Source of the DNA: Erythroxylum novogranatense
Taxonomy: Eukaryota > Streptophyta > Magnoliopsida > Malpighiales > Erythroxylaceae
Direction: 5' to 3'
Length of the DNA stretch: 64,000 nt
Assembly: GCA_029891385.1 (NCBI GenBank)
Contig: CM057226.1
Coordinates: 90,528,977-90,592,976, forward strand
Below, one piece after another: positions 24,471 to 35,806 of the stretch (position 1 is its first letter; each line of letters begins with the position of its first letter). The notes beneath the pieces are model-generated. The model did not search any database. It was not told the origin of the DNA and was given only the letters and a program-made list of their open reading frames with translations. A program made the translations under genes and the position numbers.

Positions 24471-26845
24471 CAAAGGGGACCGGTCTTAAAAATTTAAGTT
24501 AATGTGATAAAAACCCCCCAAAAGATATTTAGATATCTATGAAAGTATGATCTCAAGTCCAAGAATGAGCTGGTACGATATGACGTTTTCAAACTGAACA
24601 ATCATTATCTTGTCTGAACGTGATTGACTTTTTAGCGGTTGAGTTTACCTGTCACGCTCTTGGTGAAACGAGAAGTGGAAACTTCCTATAGCTTTGTGCT
24701 GCTTGGGGCGGAGCAATGTGTGTGTAATGGAGTGTGAAGTTGTGAACAAGACACAGTTTGCCCACTTGTTAGCTCTTACTTCGCCCTGTGCACTGTGGTT
24801 TCCTCCGCGTACCCACGACGAGATCACTTGCTGTTACGCAACAAACGGGCAAGAACTCTAGTGATATCTTCAGGGTTACCGCGTACCTGGGTTTACTCAC
24901 AATTGAAAGGAAAAAGAATATCATCACTCGGAAACTCCGCTACTTGTTGCTGACTCATCATCATCTGCTAACAGGGTTACCAACTTGAGGCGATGAAGTG
25001 ATTGCCATCGTAGGCTGTGAAGAACATCAAATCTGGACTTACGTGAGAAGAGTATCCTCTGGACGGATGCTTTGGGTGGTATTATCTCCGCTTCCTATAA
25101 ATTCCATGTGTAAATCAATATAAAAAAGATTCTAAATCATTCAAAACACAGAAAAAAGTCAACGTCACCAATAAGTTGAGGCAAGGTTCGCACACACACA
25201 CGCATCAACTCATCACATACATGTCTCAAAGCCAACATGTCAATTGAAAACAGTACACAATTGTGCCAATAACTTCTACTGTAATAACTTGCTTGCAAAT
25301 TCAAAATAATACTCAAACCTATCGACTATGATGCTAAAATGTTAAAGCGGTCCTATACTATCGGTTGGTACTCAAGAAGTTTTAGGCGGATTAGATTAAT
25401 CGAATAAAGAACATGGGGTTGGATATAACATTTTAAAAGCACAAAACATAATTAATTTGTTACAACAATGACAAATACGCATCTTACTTCCTCTTACCAT
25501 ATGACAAATCCTAGACTCAAAACTTTGAAGTTGGTGTTACTAGAATGCTATAGGTTTTAGAACATCAGGAAAATCTCCCTACAGAGTAAGGTTCGAATTT
25601 TGACCTCTAGAGACAGCAATATGTAAAAGTTGATAGTCTCATTAGTGTCGGAAGATTTCTGGTCCAAAGTTTCGATTGCAAATTGAGTAAATAGATTTCA
25701 TAAGATTCATATATTAAATAAGTCTTTTCGGGGGACTAACTAAAAAAAATTGCAAATTAGAAAACTTACAATTTCAATATGCTTTTTCAACCATCTCTTG
25801 AATCTTTCTTTCAGAAAATCTCTGGCCAAATTCTTTTGCTATTCATTTAGAATCATTTTTATAAGTTATGACAACTATAAAAAAGTTATTTTATTTTCTA
25901 AATTTTATATTTACTATTAACCAAATATATGCCATTTAATTATTTAATATTAGTTATTATGAACTATGAGTAAAATATTTTAGTTATTGGATTTATTTTG
26001 TTTTAATAATTAATTTCTAAATTATTTTAAAAAATTTAAATTTTAAATATATTAAAATATATGAATTTCAAATAAATTTAGTGTAGTAATTAAAATAAAT
26101 ACTAATAAATAAATACATTTAGATTTTTATATTTTTATTTAATTGTGTTTTTTGAGAAACTATAATGAACTTATCATTTAATAATAAATATTGCATAAGA
26201 TATTAAATTTAATTAACTTAATTACTTCATAAAATTAATTTGTCTCTAAATTTTATTTAATATTTATTTATTATCAATAATAAAAGTGTAACTACATTAA
26301 CACCTACAACTAAACATATCTTTATTTTTGTTTAAAAATGAAAACGAATATAAAAAATCATAGCGAGAAAATAGAAGTGAAACCAAAGAACTCTTTAATA
26401 TTATCCATATTTTTACCTTAAAAAGATATATGATAAAAGTTAGTGCACTCTAAAATGATACAAAACCAAAATTCAATAAGCAATTGCTAACATTGTTATC
26501 ATAATCCACATTTACAATCATTTGTTTGATTCACTACAATAAACAAACAAGTTGTATATTGTAACATAGTTTCAGAGAAATGATTTGAACAAGAAAGAAA
26601 ATTGTTGATAACAATTTACAATAATTTAATTCATTCTATCACAAGATAAACTCCAAAATTTCAGGGGATGGCTTACCAGGACATTCACAAAAGGTGGCAA
26701 TATTTAACTTTGTAGCACCAATATTGCCTAGAGTAAAGTCTAAATTATCACATTAATGTGACATTTGAACATATAAATTGAAGCTAGATATGAAATAAAA
26801 TAAATTACGTACTTAGAGCCATCTGCATCAAACAATTCAAGTGCT
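24471..26845. other. Intergenic, mostly AT-rich
   Basis: 24560-25090 is less AT-rich and has short open frames on both strands, but none is recognisable. A CA microsatellite lies at about 25191-25202. 25860-26660 is extremely AT-rich. Nothing else could be supported. Confidence 0.55.
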
Positions 26846-26849
26846 TCCC

Positions 26850-28720
26850 CAATTTCTTAGCATTTGTGTTATGAGTTGGGGATTTTTGTCAATGTTGAAG
26901 AAAATCAAGGAAGAAAAGAGAAGCAAGGGGAGAGGACATCTTTGAGTAAGTTTATGAGCAAGGAAATAAGGTGAGTTTCATGTTTATAATTAGATAATGA
27001 GCCATTATGTATTCTTTTTAGTCAAAAGAATAAAATGATTGCTCATTACTTTATCATTGAGGCAATTATTGCTTTTGAATAATTTGTAAAATTGCTACAT
27101 GTTTTGGTGCATGAATTTTGGATGATGAATTATGATATGGAAATGATTTTGAAAAGACTTTATGTTTATGAAATTGAGTTTTGGAAATGCATATGAAATA
27201 TTTCATGCTCATGAGACAAGATTTCAAAATGTGCCATTTGGGCAAATAGTTTGCAAGTTATGAGATGCATGATTATGTGGGTTTGTGGTGGTCCTCTAAG
27301 TATGTCAAGTGCACTTATCTAAAGGTTTCTCCTGTCTGCCCGTTAGTGGCATGGAGCTCCCTCGTAGACTCCCATAAGTTCACAGCTATGTAAGATCATT
27401 TTATTGGATTGCGATAGTACGTTCTATTTACGACTACACAGGACTCTTAAGGGAAATGTGTAGTACGTTCTGTTTTGGATCCACCCAAATCATTTCTGAT
27501 ATGCTTATGTGTTTATGAATTGTGAACAAGTTGAATAATGCATAAATTGTGCTGTTTGTGATTTTGATTACATGATAAGAATTTTGAGAAACATGTGTTT
27601 TATGATTCAATAAGAATTTTCTATGAGAAAGAACTTTTTGAACGGTTTTGTTTGTTAATCATTATAAGCATGTTACCCATGAGTTTTCAAGCTCACCCCC
27701 TTTCCTTCCCATCTCCAAGTGATTAGGCAAGACATCAAGTGGAAGAGAGACAAAGTATCACTCTAAATATGCATATTTTGTATTTGAAGTCATTTTATGT
27801 AACACAAGGCTTTAGTCGTATTTCGAGAACTATTGGCTTATATATCGTTTATGTCTTTGGATGTTGATATTGATAATGTAATATGGCTTAGAATGTCATT
27901 AAAGTTTGTAAAACTCTTAATTTATGATGTTAATGAAATGTGGATTGGTGTATGGACATGAAATGTGAATTTGTATGTGGATGACGATGATGAATGTTGA
28001 GCATGAATGGTTGGTATATATATATACATATATATTCACTTCAGTGAGATGTTATGGAAAAGAAAATAGGAATTATGAATGAATAAGAATGATGTTGCAT
28101 TAGTTAAGGAAATGAATTTGGGACAATTTTCAAGATTTCATAGGGGTAAGAATTGTGTTTTGATTTCAAGAGGAAAAATGTAATGATTTAGGTAGAACTA
28201 GACCAAGTTGTCTTCAGGAAACTTGTAGCTTATCCTCTTAACTTTTTGACGCTATAAAGTATGTCAACTTTGGGGACCAGAGTTGAGAGATATGAGCATT
28301 ATAATTGATGATGCTGCATGGAAAATATGAATATGATAGCTGTGGTGAATGATGAGATTTGTGGTATGTGATGAATCATTGAGTTGATATTTGGGAGTTT
28401 GCATGAAATCATTTTGGTAATTGGACATTTAAGAAGTGATATCACATTAGAATCAGTGAATTTGGGAAGATTAAGAGTGAATATAAGGTTATATTAGATG
28501 TGGGAAGCATTGGAAAGGCTTTAAAGGGGTTTTGGGAACCCTATGTTCGTTAGACGGACTTTAGGTCCATTAAACAGACCTTATCGAGTGAGAAAGGACT
28601 CCTAATCCATTCTATGTCTGTTAAACGGACATGGATGTCCATTAAACGGACTTTCTCGGCAAAATTTGGCTCCCAACCCCGATAATGTCCGTTAAACGGA
28701 CATTCACGGGACAACTTCAG
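26850..28720. mobile_element. Second, truncated copy of the long-LTR family
   Basis: From about 26880 this region follows the solo LTR at 620-3791 in the same orientation: GAAATAAGGTGAGTTTCATG against GAAATCAAGGTGGGTTACAT, the GTCTGCCCGTTAGTGGCATG block, GAGTTTTCAAGCTCACCCCC, and the stretch ending TTATGATGTTAATGAAATGTGG. The first roughly 500 bp and the last roughly 700 bp of the full LTR are missing or too diverged, and the edges are not sharp. An AT microsatellite lies at about 28016-28034. Confidence 0.7.
28544..28702. repeat. Cluster of TGTCCGTTAAACGGACA-type palindromes
   Basis: Five imperfect copies of one palindrome: TGTTCGTTAGACGGAC (28544-28559), GGTCCATTAAACAGACC (28564-28580), TGTCTGTTAAACGGACA (28615-28631), TGTCCATTAAACGGACT (28636-28652) and the perfect TGTCCGTTAAACGGACA (28686-28702). 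They occupy the place where the 620-3791 copy has GATCGCGAC palindromes. Confidence 0.85.
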
Positions 28721-29389
28721 TAAATTACAATTTTTGACCCTTTATAATTTAAAAAATTTATAAATTTTTTTTAAAAAAGTGGAGGATGACAATAAGGAAA
28801 TGAAAAGGCTTAAAAATACAATTCTAAAGTTACCATTTATAATTTATCGTTACTTACCGCAGACATGACAATTTTGACAAAATTTCCACTAGATTTTGAA
28901 GGAGAATTCAACAGGTAGTCAAAAGTAGAATCGGGTTATGGTGCTGAAGCACTTGAGGATGTTTATTAGACTGACGATGGCACTAGAACAAGCAAGTGGA
29001 CGATTAAATTAGCGCTAGAGCACTGAAGGGTAACTGTCAGAGTGGAGCTGTTAGGTGACTACAAGGAACCTGGAGGTATTGAACAATAATTATGGTTTAC
29101 AAATAATTAAGCTACAATAACAAGAACCCAATGTTCCCAGATCACAACTAAGTAAGCTAATTCAAAACAGAGGTGCGTAGAAGTAAAGACTATGAGATCG
29201 CAAGAGCAAAATAAGACAATGTAAAGACACAAAGATAGAGAAAGAGAGAGAGAGCAAAACAGAAGATTACATAACAAAAACAAAAGAGCAACCTGAAAAA
29301 AAAAAAGTAGTTGTTATTCAAGACTTGTAATATAAACAAAAGAGCAACTTGAAAGAAAGAGTTGTTAGTAGACACTACAAAAAAAAAGA
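28721..29389. other. Intergenic with short A-rich repeats
   Basis: No gene recognised. The phrase AACAAAAGAGCAAC(C/T)TGAAA occurs twice (about 29279 and 29336), next to GA-rich runs. Confidence 0.5.
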
Positions 29390-30076
29390 AGATGCTTAGG
29401 TGAAAAACCTAAAAACATCTTTTGGATATCTTCTTACAAAGATAAATTATAGTTTCCTATTTCTTTTAAAAGTCTTATTAAGATGAATTGGAGTTTTCTA
29501 TTTTGTTTAGAATTTTCCCAAGATGAATTAGGGTTTATATAAACATATTAAGAAAACTTTTGAGAAAGATTAACATAACTCTCTATTAATAAAATTTATT
29601 TTCTCTTTGAGAATTTTTATGTTATAATTCTCAAATTGGAATTATGTATGTTTACCTTTTCTATTGTGTTAGGTGGCATCAAAGCGAGTTAAATTGGCCC
29701 CTTTATGGTTAGTGACGGAAAGAGTAACACAAATTATATTACAGATAACCTTAGGTCTAAGTACCAAAATTGACGCACTAAAGGAGATGGATCATCAAAT
29801 TATCTAATAGTTAGAGGATTGTTTGGAGGTGTATTTTATGGATATCCTAGAGTAGCTCGATGTCTTTAAACATCTTGTCTATAGGGATAGGAATGATAAT
29901 GGAGGTCCTGTCAGGGAAGAACAAACCCTAAGGCGCTCTATTTACAGACTCATTCCTACTTAAGGTTGGAGGCAGTTTGCTTACGATAGTAAATCAGAGT
30001 CAAATGAGGAGTTCTTGTATGATAGACCACATAACCAAAGAAACTTTAACTATGGTTTTAAATTTTAGGTAGATAT

Positions 30077-30288
30077 TGTAAAGACCAAGAGAAATAGAAG
30101 AAGAAAAGTATTTGAGGCTTAGAAGAATTGTATATTGATGATAAAATACAGAGATTACATTGTTTTATATAATATTTCTAAATCCTAAATATAGCTATAA
30201 CAGAAAGATAATCAAAAGATCTACAAGATTATAATACAGATAATAATGTAGAGTATATCGGAACGGTGGTTACGTAGTTTCACTAATA
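30077..30288 (-). repeat. 3' LTR of the young copia element
   Basis: 212 bp, two mismatches to 33025-33236. The polypurine tract lies on its right side at about 30289-30297. Confidence 0.9.
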
Positions 30289-30295
30289 CCCTCCC

Positions 30296-33011
30296 TCAAG
30301 CTGATGGTGGAGAAGTTCGGAGCCGAAGCTTGTCACGAAGAAAAAGAAATGGTCCCTTTGCCAATGGCTTAGTAAGAATATCGGCTATCTGATCAGCAGA
30401 GCTTATAAAGCGAATAGTAATTGTGCCATTTTGAACTTGTTCTCTAACAAAATGATAGTCAAGAGCCACATGTTTTGTTCTGGAATGAAGAACAGGATTG
30501 GACGATAAATAGACTGCCCCAATATTATCACACCATAATGAGGTTGATAACTTATGGCCATAACCAAGTTCACATAATAGAGAACGTAGCCATAAAGCCT
30601 CAGCTGCAGCATTAGCTAAAGCTTTATATTCACTTTCAGTTGACGATCGGGCAACAGTTGGTTGCTTTTTAGGACCAGGAAACTAAATTTTTGCCAAAAT
30701 AAATCAAATAGCCACCAGTGGAACGACGATCATCCGGACAGCCTCCCCAGTCACTATCCGAAAAACAATGGAATTGAAAATCAGCACTGGGGGTTATAAA
30801 TAACCCATATTTACTTGTTCCCCGCAAGTATCGAAGCAATCGCTTAACAGCCTGCCAATGTGAGACTGTGGGAGAGTGCATGAATTGTGCCAATTTATTG
30901 ACGGAGAAAGCTATATCAGGTCTCGTCAGAGTCATATACTGTAAAGCACCGAGGACTTGTCGATAACATGTGGCATCAGACATTTTGGTACCCATCAACT
31001 TACTAAGATTCGGAGTTGTCGGCATAGGAGTAGAAACTGGGTTTGCAGCAGCCATATTATGATCATTAAGAATGCCTTCAAGATATTTCTCTTGAGATAA
31101 CAGTAAACCATCATTAATCCGGCTGACTTGAATGCCCAAAAAATAATGCAAGTCACCCAAGTCCTTCACAGGAAACACAGAACCCAATTGTTGAATTACG
31201 TTCTGTAACTCATTGGAATTGGAACAAGTTAGAATTATGTCATCCACATAAATCAAAATAAAAAACTTCAAGGAACCACGACATAAATAAAAAAGAGAAT
31301 TATCAGCTTTGGATTGCTTGAACCCCAATGAGAGAAGAAAGGTAGTTAACCGCATAAACCATTGACGAGGCGCCTGCTTTAACCCATATAAAGACCGTTG
31401 AAGCTTACAAACATGATCAGGAAATGAGGAATTTGTAAAACCTGTGGGCTGCTCCATATATACCTCTTCATGAAGAAAGCCATGAAGAAATGCATTGGAT
31501 ATGTCAATCTGTTTAATGGACCAATGTGAAGAAACAGCAAGAGAAAGTATCGTCCGGACCGTTGGAAATTTAATAACCGGAGAAAAAGTTTCTTGGTAAT
31601 CAATACCACACTGTTGGGAATACCCTTTGGCTACCAAACGAGCCTTGTAACGATCAATGGTTCCATCAGCATGCCGTTTAATTCGAAAAATCCACCGATT
31701 GCCAATAACATTCTTGTTCAATGGTCGGGGAACTAAAGACCAAGTCTGATTTTGAGTAAGAGCAGAAAGCTCATCCTGCATCGCTACCCTCCATTCTGCA
31801 TATGGTATAGCTTGTTTAACTGTTTTAGGTTCAGTCACTAAATAGTTTGGTTTGGTGTTGATGACATAGGCAAATTTCTTTGGTTTTGGGTTGGGTCGTA
31901 GGAGCATAGGATGTGTTTTATTAGGCTTAGTTACCGGTGGTGGGACGGGTTCAGTAGTAACAAGGGGTATAAGACTGAGGCCAACATTAGTGGGTGAAGT
32001 GTCAACAGGTAATTGGGCTTGAGGATTATAATTTGCCTGAGGATTATAAGGTCGAGCCTGAAAAGGACGAGGCTGACTTGGAACAAACTGTCCCGATTGT
32101 CCAGAATAATTCCGTTGAAAACGCCGACGACAAACATTGGCAGTATGGTTTCTGCCATTACAGATTTGACAAGGTCCCCTTGGCCTATTACCTCCAGATT
32201 GATTATTACGATTACCACCATTATTACGATTCCTAGTTGTTGCATCTGATGTATTAGAAAAAGAAGAAGCAGATGAGTTTCGAACAACCATATTTGCTTG
32301 TGGATGTGAGAGACTTTGCAGAAGAACTTCATGTGCAACCAACTGACCATGTAATTCATAAAAGGAGACAGGTTCTGGTCTGATATTTAAAGATGTAATA
32401 ATGGAATGGTAATCAGCTCCAATGTTGCGATAAATGATAGCATTAAATTCAGCAAGGGAGAGAGGTTTCCCGGCAGCAGAAAGCTCATCAGCCAAGGCTT
32501 TGGCTTTGTTGAGAAATTGAGAGACAGTTAAATCATCTTTCTTGAGAGATTGAAGTTCAATATGTAATTGCAGTTGTCGATTTTGGGATAAAGCACCAAA
32601 GGATTGTTCTAATGCTTTCCAAACCTCTCGAGAAGATTTAAGACCAATCACATACGGGAAAATTTCTTCCGTAAGCGACGCAAAAATCCAAGATAGTAAC
32701 ATTTGGTCTTTGCGAAACCAGATATCATAATCTGGATTGGGTTCCATAATTAAAGGATCAGCAGCAGAAGGCTTTGTAGATGGTGGTTCTGGCACAGTAC
32801 CATCAATGATTCCTTGAAGATTTTGATAGTTTAGAATTGGCCGGAATTGTGTCTTCCAAGCTAAATAATTCTTGGGGGTTAATTTGACTGAAAAAGAATG
32901 ATTTGTAGTAGATACGAGAGAGGTAGGTAATGATGGGATAGAAGGTGTAGTAGATACGACAGAGGTAGGTAATGATGGGATAGAAGAAGTCGAGGAAGGT
33001 GTATTGGTCAT
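30296..33011 (-). pseudogene. Copia gag-RT-RNase H fusion ORF (protease and integrase missing)
   Basis: The ATG at 33009-33011 comes just after the primer site. An uninterrupted 780-residue frame holds a copia gag (LTPKNYLAWKTQF, YHSIITSLN), one zinc knuckle (CQICNGRNHTANVC, about residue 282), then after a Pro/Gln-rich linker the integrase C-terminal linker and the reverse transcriptase (WSLVPRPLNKNVIGNRWIFR, SNAFLHGFLHEEVYMEQP, catalytic LIYVDDIILT) and the start of RNase H. The protease (DSGA motif) and the whole integrase core are gone, and the reading frame is kept across the gap. After SWS a stop caused by an apparent 2-base loss near 30667 separates the rest of RNase H (ARSSTESEYKALA, ADILTKPLAKG), which remains open to a TGA at 30296. 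The gag type resembles the Ale/Retrofit group. Confidence 0.88.
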
Positions 33012-33012
33012 G

Positions 33013-33024
33013 GCTCTGATACCA
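33013..33024 (-). other. Primer-binding site of the young copia, tRNA-iMet type
   Basis: The minus strand reads TGGTATCAGAGC immediately after the 5' LTR, a perfect match to the common plant initiator-Met tRNA primer site. The gag ATG follows two bases later. Confidence 0.9.
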
Positions 33025-33236
33025 TGTAAAGACCAAGAGAAATAGAAGAAGAAAAGTATTTGAGGCTTAGAAGAATTGTATATTGATGATAAAATACAGA
33101 GATTACATTGCTTTATATAATATTTCTAAATCCTAAATATAGCTATAACAGAAAGATAATCAAAAGATCTACAAGATTATAATACAGATAGTAATGTAGA
33201 GTATATCGGAACGGTGGTTACGTAGTTTCACTAATA
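33025..33236 (-). repeat. 5' LTR of the young copia element
   Basis: 212 bp, paired with 30077-30288 and bordered outside by GATAT at 33237-33241. Confidence 0.9.
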
Positions 33237-34115
33237 GATATTTATGTCTTTAACGAGGATTTTAGTATTGAAGGATTTCTTGACCAGATCGCAGACATTG
33301 AGTGCTTCTTTGATTATCATGAGATCTCGAAAGAGAGAAAGGTAAAGTTGATAGTTTGTAGGTTGAAGGCAGCCACTTCTTGGTGGGAGAAGATTAAAGA
33401 AAGAACTATGGTCCATTCAGAATTAAAAAAGAAAATCAATGGCAATGCCTTCATTGTTGAACTACCTTTATAGATGGATAATATATCTCTAACCTTCAAT
33501 GCTGCTAATATGTCATCGTACTTTCATGATATGGAGGTTGAATATACTAATACCGACTCAAGGTTGAGTTATTTAACAAGCGGAGGTGAATGATGAGGCA
33601 TTTGAATTCATTGATAGATTAAGACATTCACTAACATATGTTCTCACCTTATCTTATCTAACAATCTTCTCTGCATTTCTTTCTGTTTAGATAGATAGAA
33701 TGGTATATTAACTAGGACATAATCACACATTATCTAACATCATTCTCTGCAAGATTTTTTAATAAATTTTAATTTTATTTTATTTGTTTCTTATTTTAAA
33801 CTTTAATTATCTCTTTTATTTCTTTCCTATTTTGTTTAGAAGTCTTCCTAAGATAAATCATAGTTTCATATTTCTTCTAAAAGTCTTCTTCCTATGATAA
33901 ATTAAAATTTCCTATTTCTTTTAAAATCTTCCTAAAATGGATTAGAATTTTATATTTTATTTAGAATTTTTCCTAAGATGAATTAGGGATAATGTAAACC
34001 TACTTAAACAACTTTTGAGAGAGACTAACATAACTCTCTATCAATAAAATTTATTTTCTCTCTTCTATCTTACAATTCTTATATTAGAATTGTGTTTGTT
34101 TAGCTTTTCTATTGC

Positions 34116-35806
34116 TTCAAGAAAAGTTGTAGTTGTATGAGATAGAGAAAGAGAGAATGCGCTTGAAATAGTTCCATATTGGTTTTGCGTCATGGGTGGT
34201 CTCGAATTCTGATAAGCTTTTGTTGATGGGTCATCTCCTGACATTGAAGTTTTTGAATTTGGTGTTGTACGTTGTTTTCATTTGTTTTGTTTCATCATAA
34301 CGAGGGAAGGCCAACAATCTTAGCACTAGTGACCCAATGGGCCCAAACCTTATAAAGGTACTGACGCCTATAAATCACCAAGAATTCTAAGAAAAATGAA
34401 CATAATCCATTATCTTCATGCAATTGTGTCTTTTTTTTTTCTAAAGTCAATTTGTAGCTAAAATTACAAAATACCTTTGTTAATTTGTGTTGAATGCAGA
34501 TGATTTATGCTTCACTTTCTTGTGATCGAGTTTAATCAATATTTTTAAATTAAGGTCAATTTAAAACAATTCAAATTTAAAGATTTAAATACATTTAGGA
34601 TACAAATTTGAGAATTAACGATTTTTCTTGAAATTTTAAAAATTAAATATGGATTAAGAAAATCCAAAAAACTCATTCAAAATTGATATTTATAAACAAC
34701 TAATAATTTTTCGATAATTATTTTAGATTAATTGATGTTCTTAAATTATATTATTATAAGAAAGTATATTTTATTCTGAACAACTAAATTTGTTTTATTT
34801 ATAAATTTCCAATAGTTTATTTAATTTATAATTGGTAAAAATTTAAAAAATATAAAGATTTTTTGCTGGGCTTAAATTTATAAACTTCCTCCAACCATGG
34901 TCGAAGTAATGACTCACAACATCAGACTACCTTTATACGTTTAGAGGCAAGCAAGAATACAGATTACTCACTCGCACCAAGCGGAAGTTACACCAATTAT
35001 GCATATGCATCTATCCTTTGTGGTGATAAACTAACAAATCACTATCGCTACCCTTTGTGTACCTCTTTTGTTGCCTTTAGTGGCTTAACATAAAAGATAA
35101 TTGTGATTTCACTCATATTTTAAATTTTGTTATCGTTTAATATTTTTTACTTATATTTAGATTAATAATCTTAATTAACCCTTTTGATAACTTTTCCATC
35201 ACATTTTTTAAACAAAAACTAATTTAAACCATAAAAAAAAGTATAACATCCTTTCACAATACTAAATCAAAATGATTTTCATAATTCAGTCATATTAGAT
35301 AACAAATTATAAATAATTTTTCATAAATGAAACAAATTGCATGCCATGTATATAATGTGCGATTTTAGTTCAAAATATGACTATGAAAATTGAAAAAATT
35401 TATAATATGTAAATTTTAAATAAAAAGATAACTTGTTCCATCAAAAATTATGTTAAAAGTTCTTCAAAATTTTAAAAATTGAGTTATAACAAACTCATGT
35501 TCAGGCCTAGGTCTAGTATGTACAAAGTTATCAGGGCAACACTTTCAAGGTTAAACATATATTTATTACAGGAACTTACCCGTGTTGGACAACCTCTGCT
35601 TTCTTCTTTAAAAGTTAATTCCAAATGAATAAACGGGATTCCCGTTTAGGTTTTAAAGTTCATTGCAGTTCAACAGAATCAACTGTGCTGATTGGATCCC
35701 TGATGAAGATACCTATGGGCTGCGCCACAATAAGTATATCTGAGGTCTCTTTTTGATTAACCTTACATGAACAAAAGGACCTGAGGATAGTCATTTGCTA
35801 CAATTC
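34116..35806. other. Intergenic, AT-rich
   Basis: No coding, RNA or transposon features recognised. The right end includes the 3' flank of the RCCR gene. Confidence 0.6.

Larger units (their letters stand above)
30077..33236 (-). mobile_element. Young Ty1/copia element with TA...CA LTRs, internally deleted
   Basis: LTRs of 212 bp at 30077-30288 and 33025-33236 differ at only two positions. The duplication GATAT flanks the element (30072-30076, 33237-33241). In element orientation the LTRs start TATTAG and end TTTACA, a non-canonical TA...CA type known from some plant copia elements. A perfect TGGTATCAGAGC primer site and a GAGGGAGGG polypurine tract are present. The interior keeps gag, RT and RNase H but no protease or integrase. 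The near-identical LTRs show recent insertion. Confidence 0.92.
29700..33600 (+). pseudogene. Gypsy gag and integrase-end remnants, split by copia
   Basis: Left of the nested element: frameshifted gag N-terminal remains. Right of it, from 33237, a readable gag core (FNEDFSIEGFLDQIADIECF, KVKLIVCRLKAATSWWEKI) typical of chromovirus-like gag. From about 33425 the C-terminal end of an integrase region follows (NGNAFIVELPL, then LTFNAANMSSYFHDME). Stops are frequent. The copia duplication GATAT lies exactly where the gag reading continues across the insertion. Confidence 0.65.
29390..34115 (+). mobile_element. Old, internally deleted Ty3/gypsy element hosting a nested copia
   Basis: Diverged direct repeats at roughly 29400-29671 and 33800-34115 (both with CATAACTCTCTAT(T/C)AATAAAA and TTTATTTTCTCT) act as LTRs. 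A primer-binding site like TGGCATCAAAGC follows the left one at about 29672. The interior has gag remains up to 30071, resumes at 33242, and then jumps directly to the very end of pol. Most of pol is therefore deleted, independently of the copia insertion. LTR edges are approximate because the copies are old. Confidence 0.7.

Noticed and set aside
30669..33011. 780-residue ORF as a domesticated host gene
   Set aside because: It is enclosed by nearly identical LTRs with a target duplication, so it is a recent retrotransposon.
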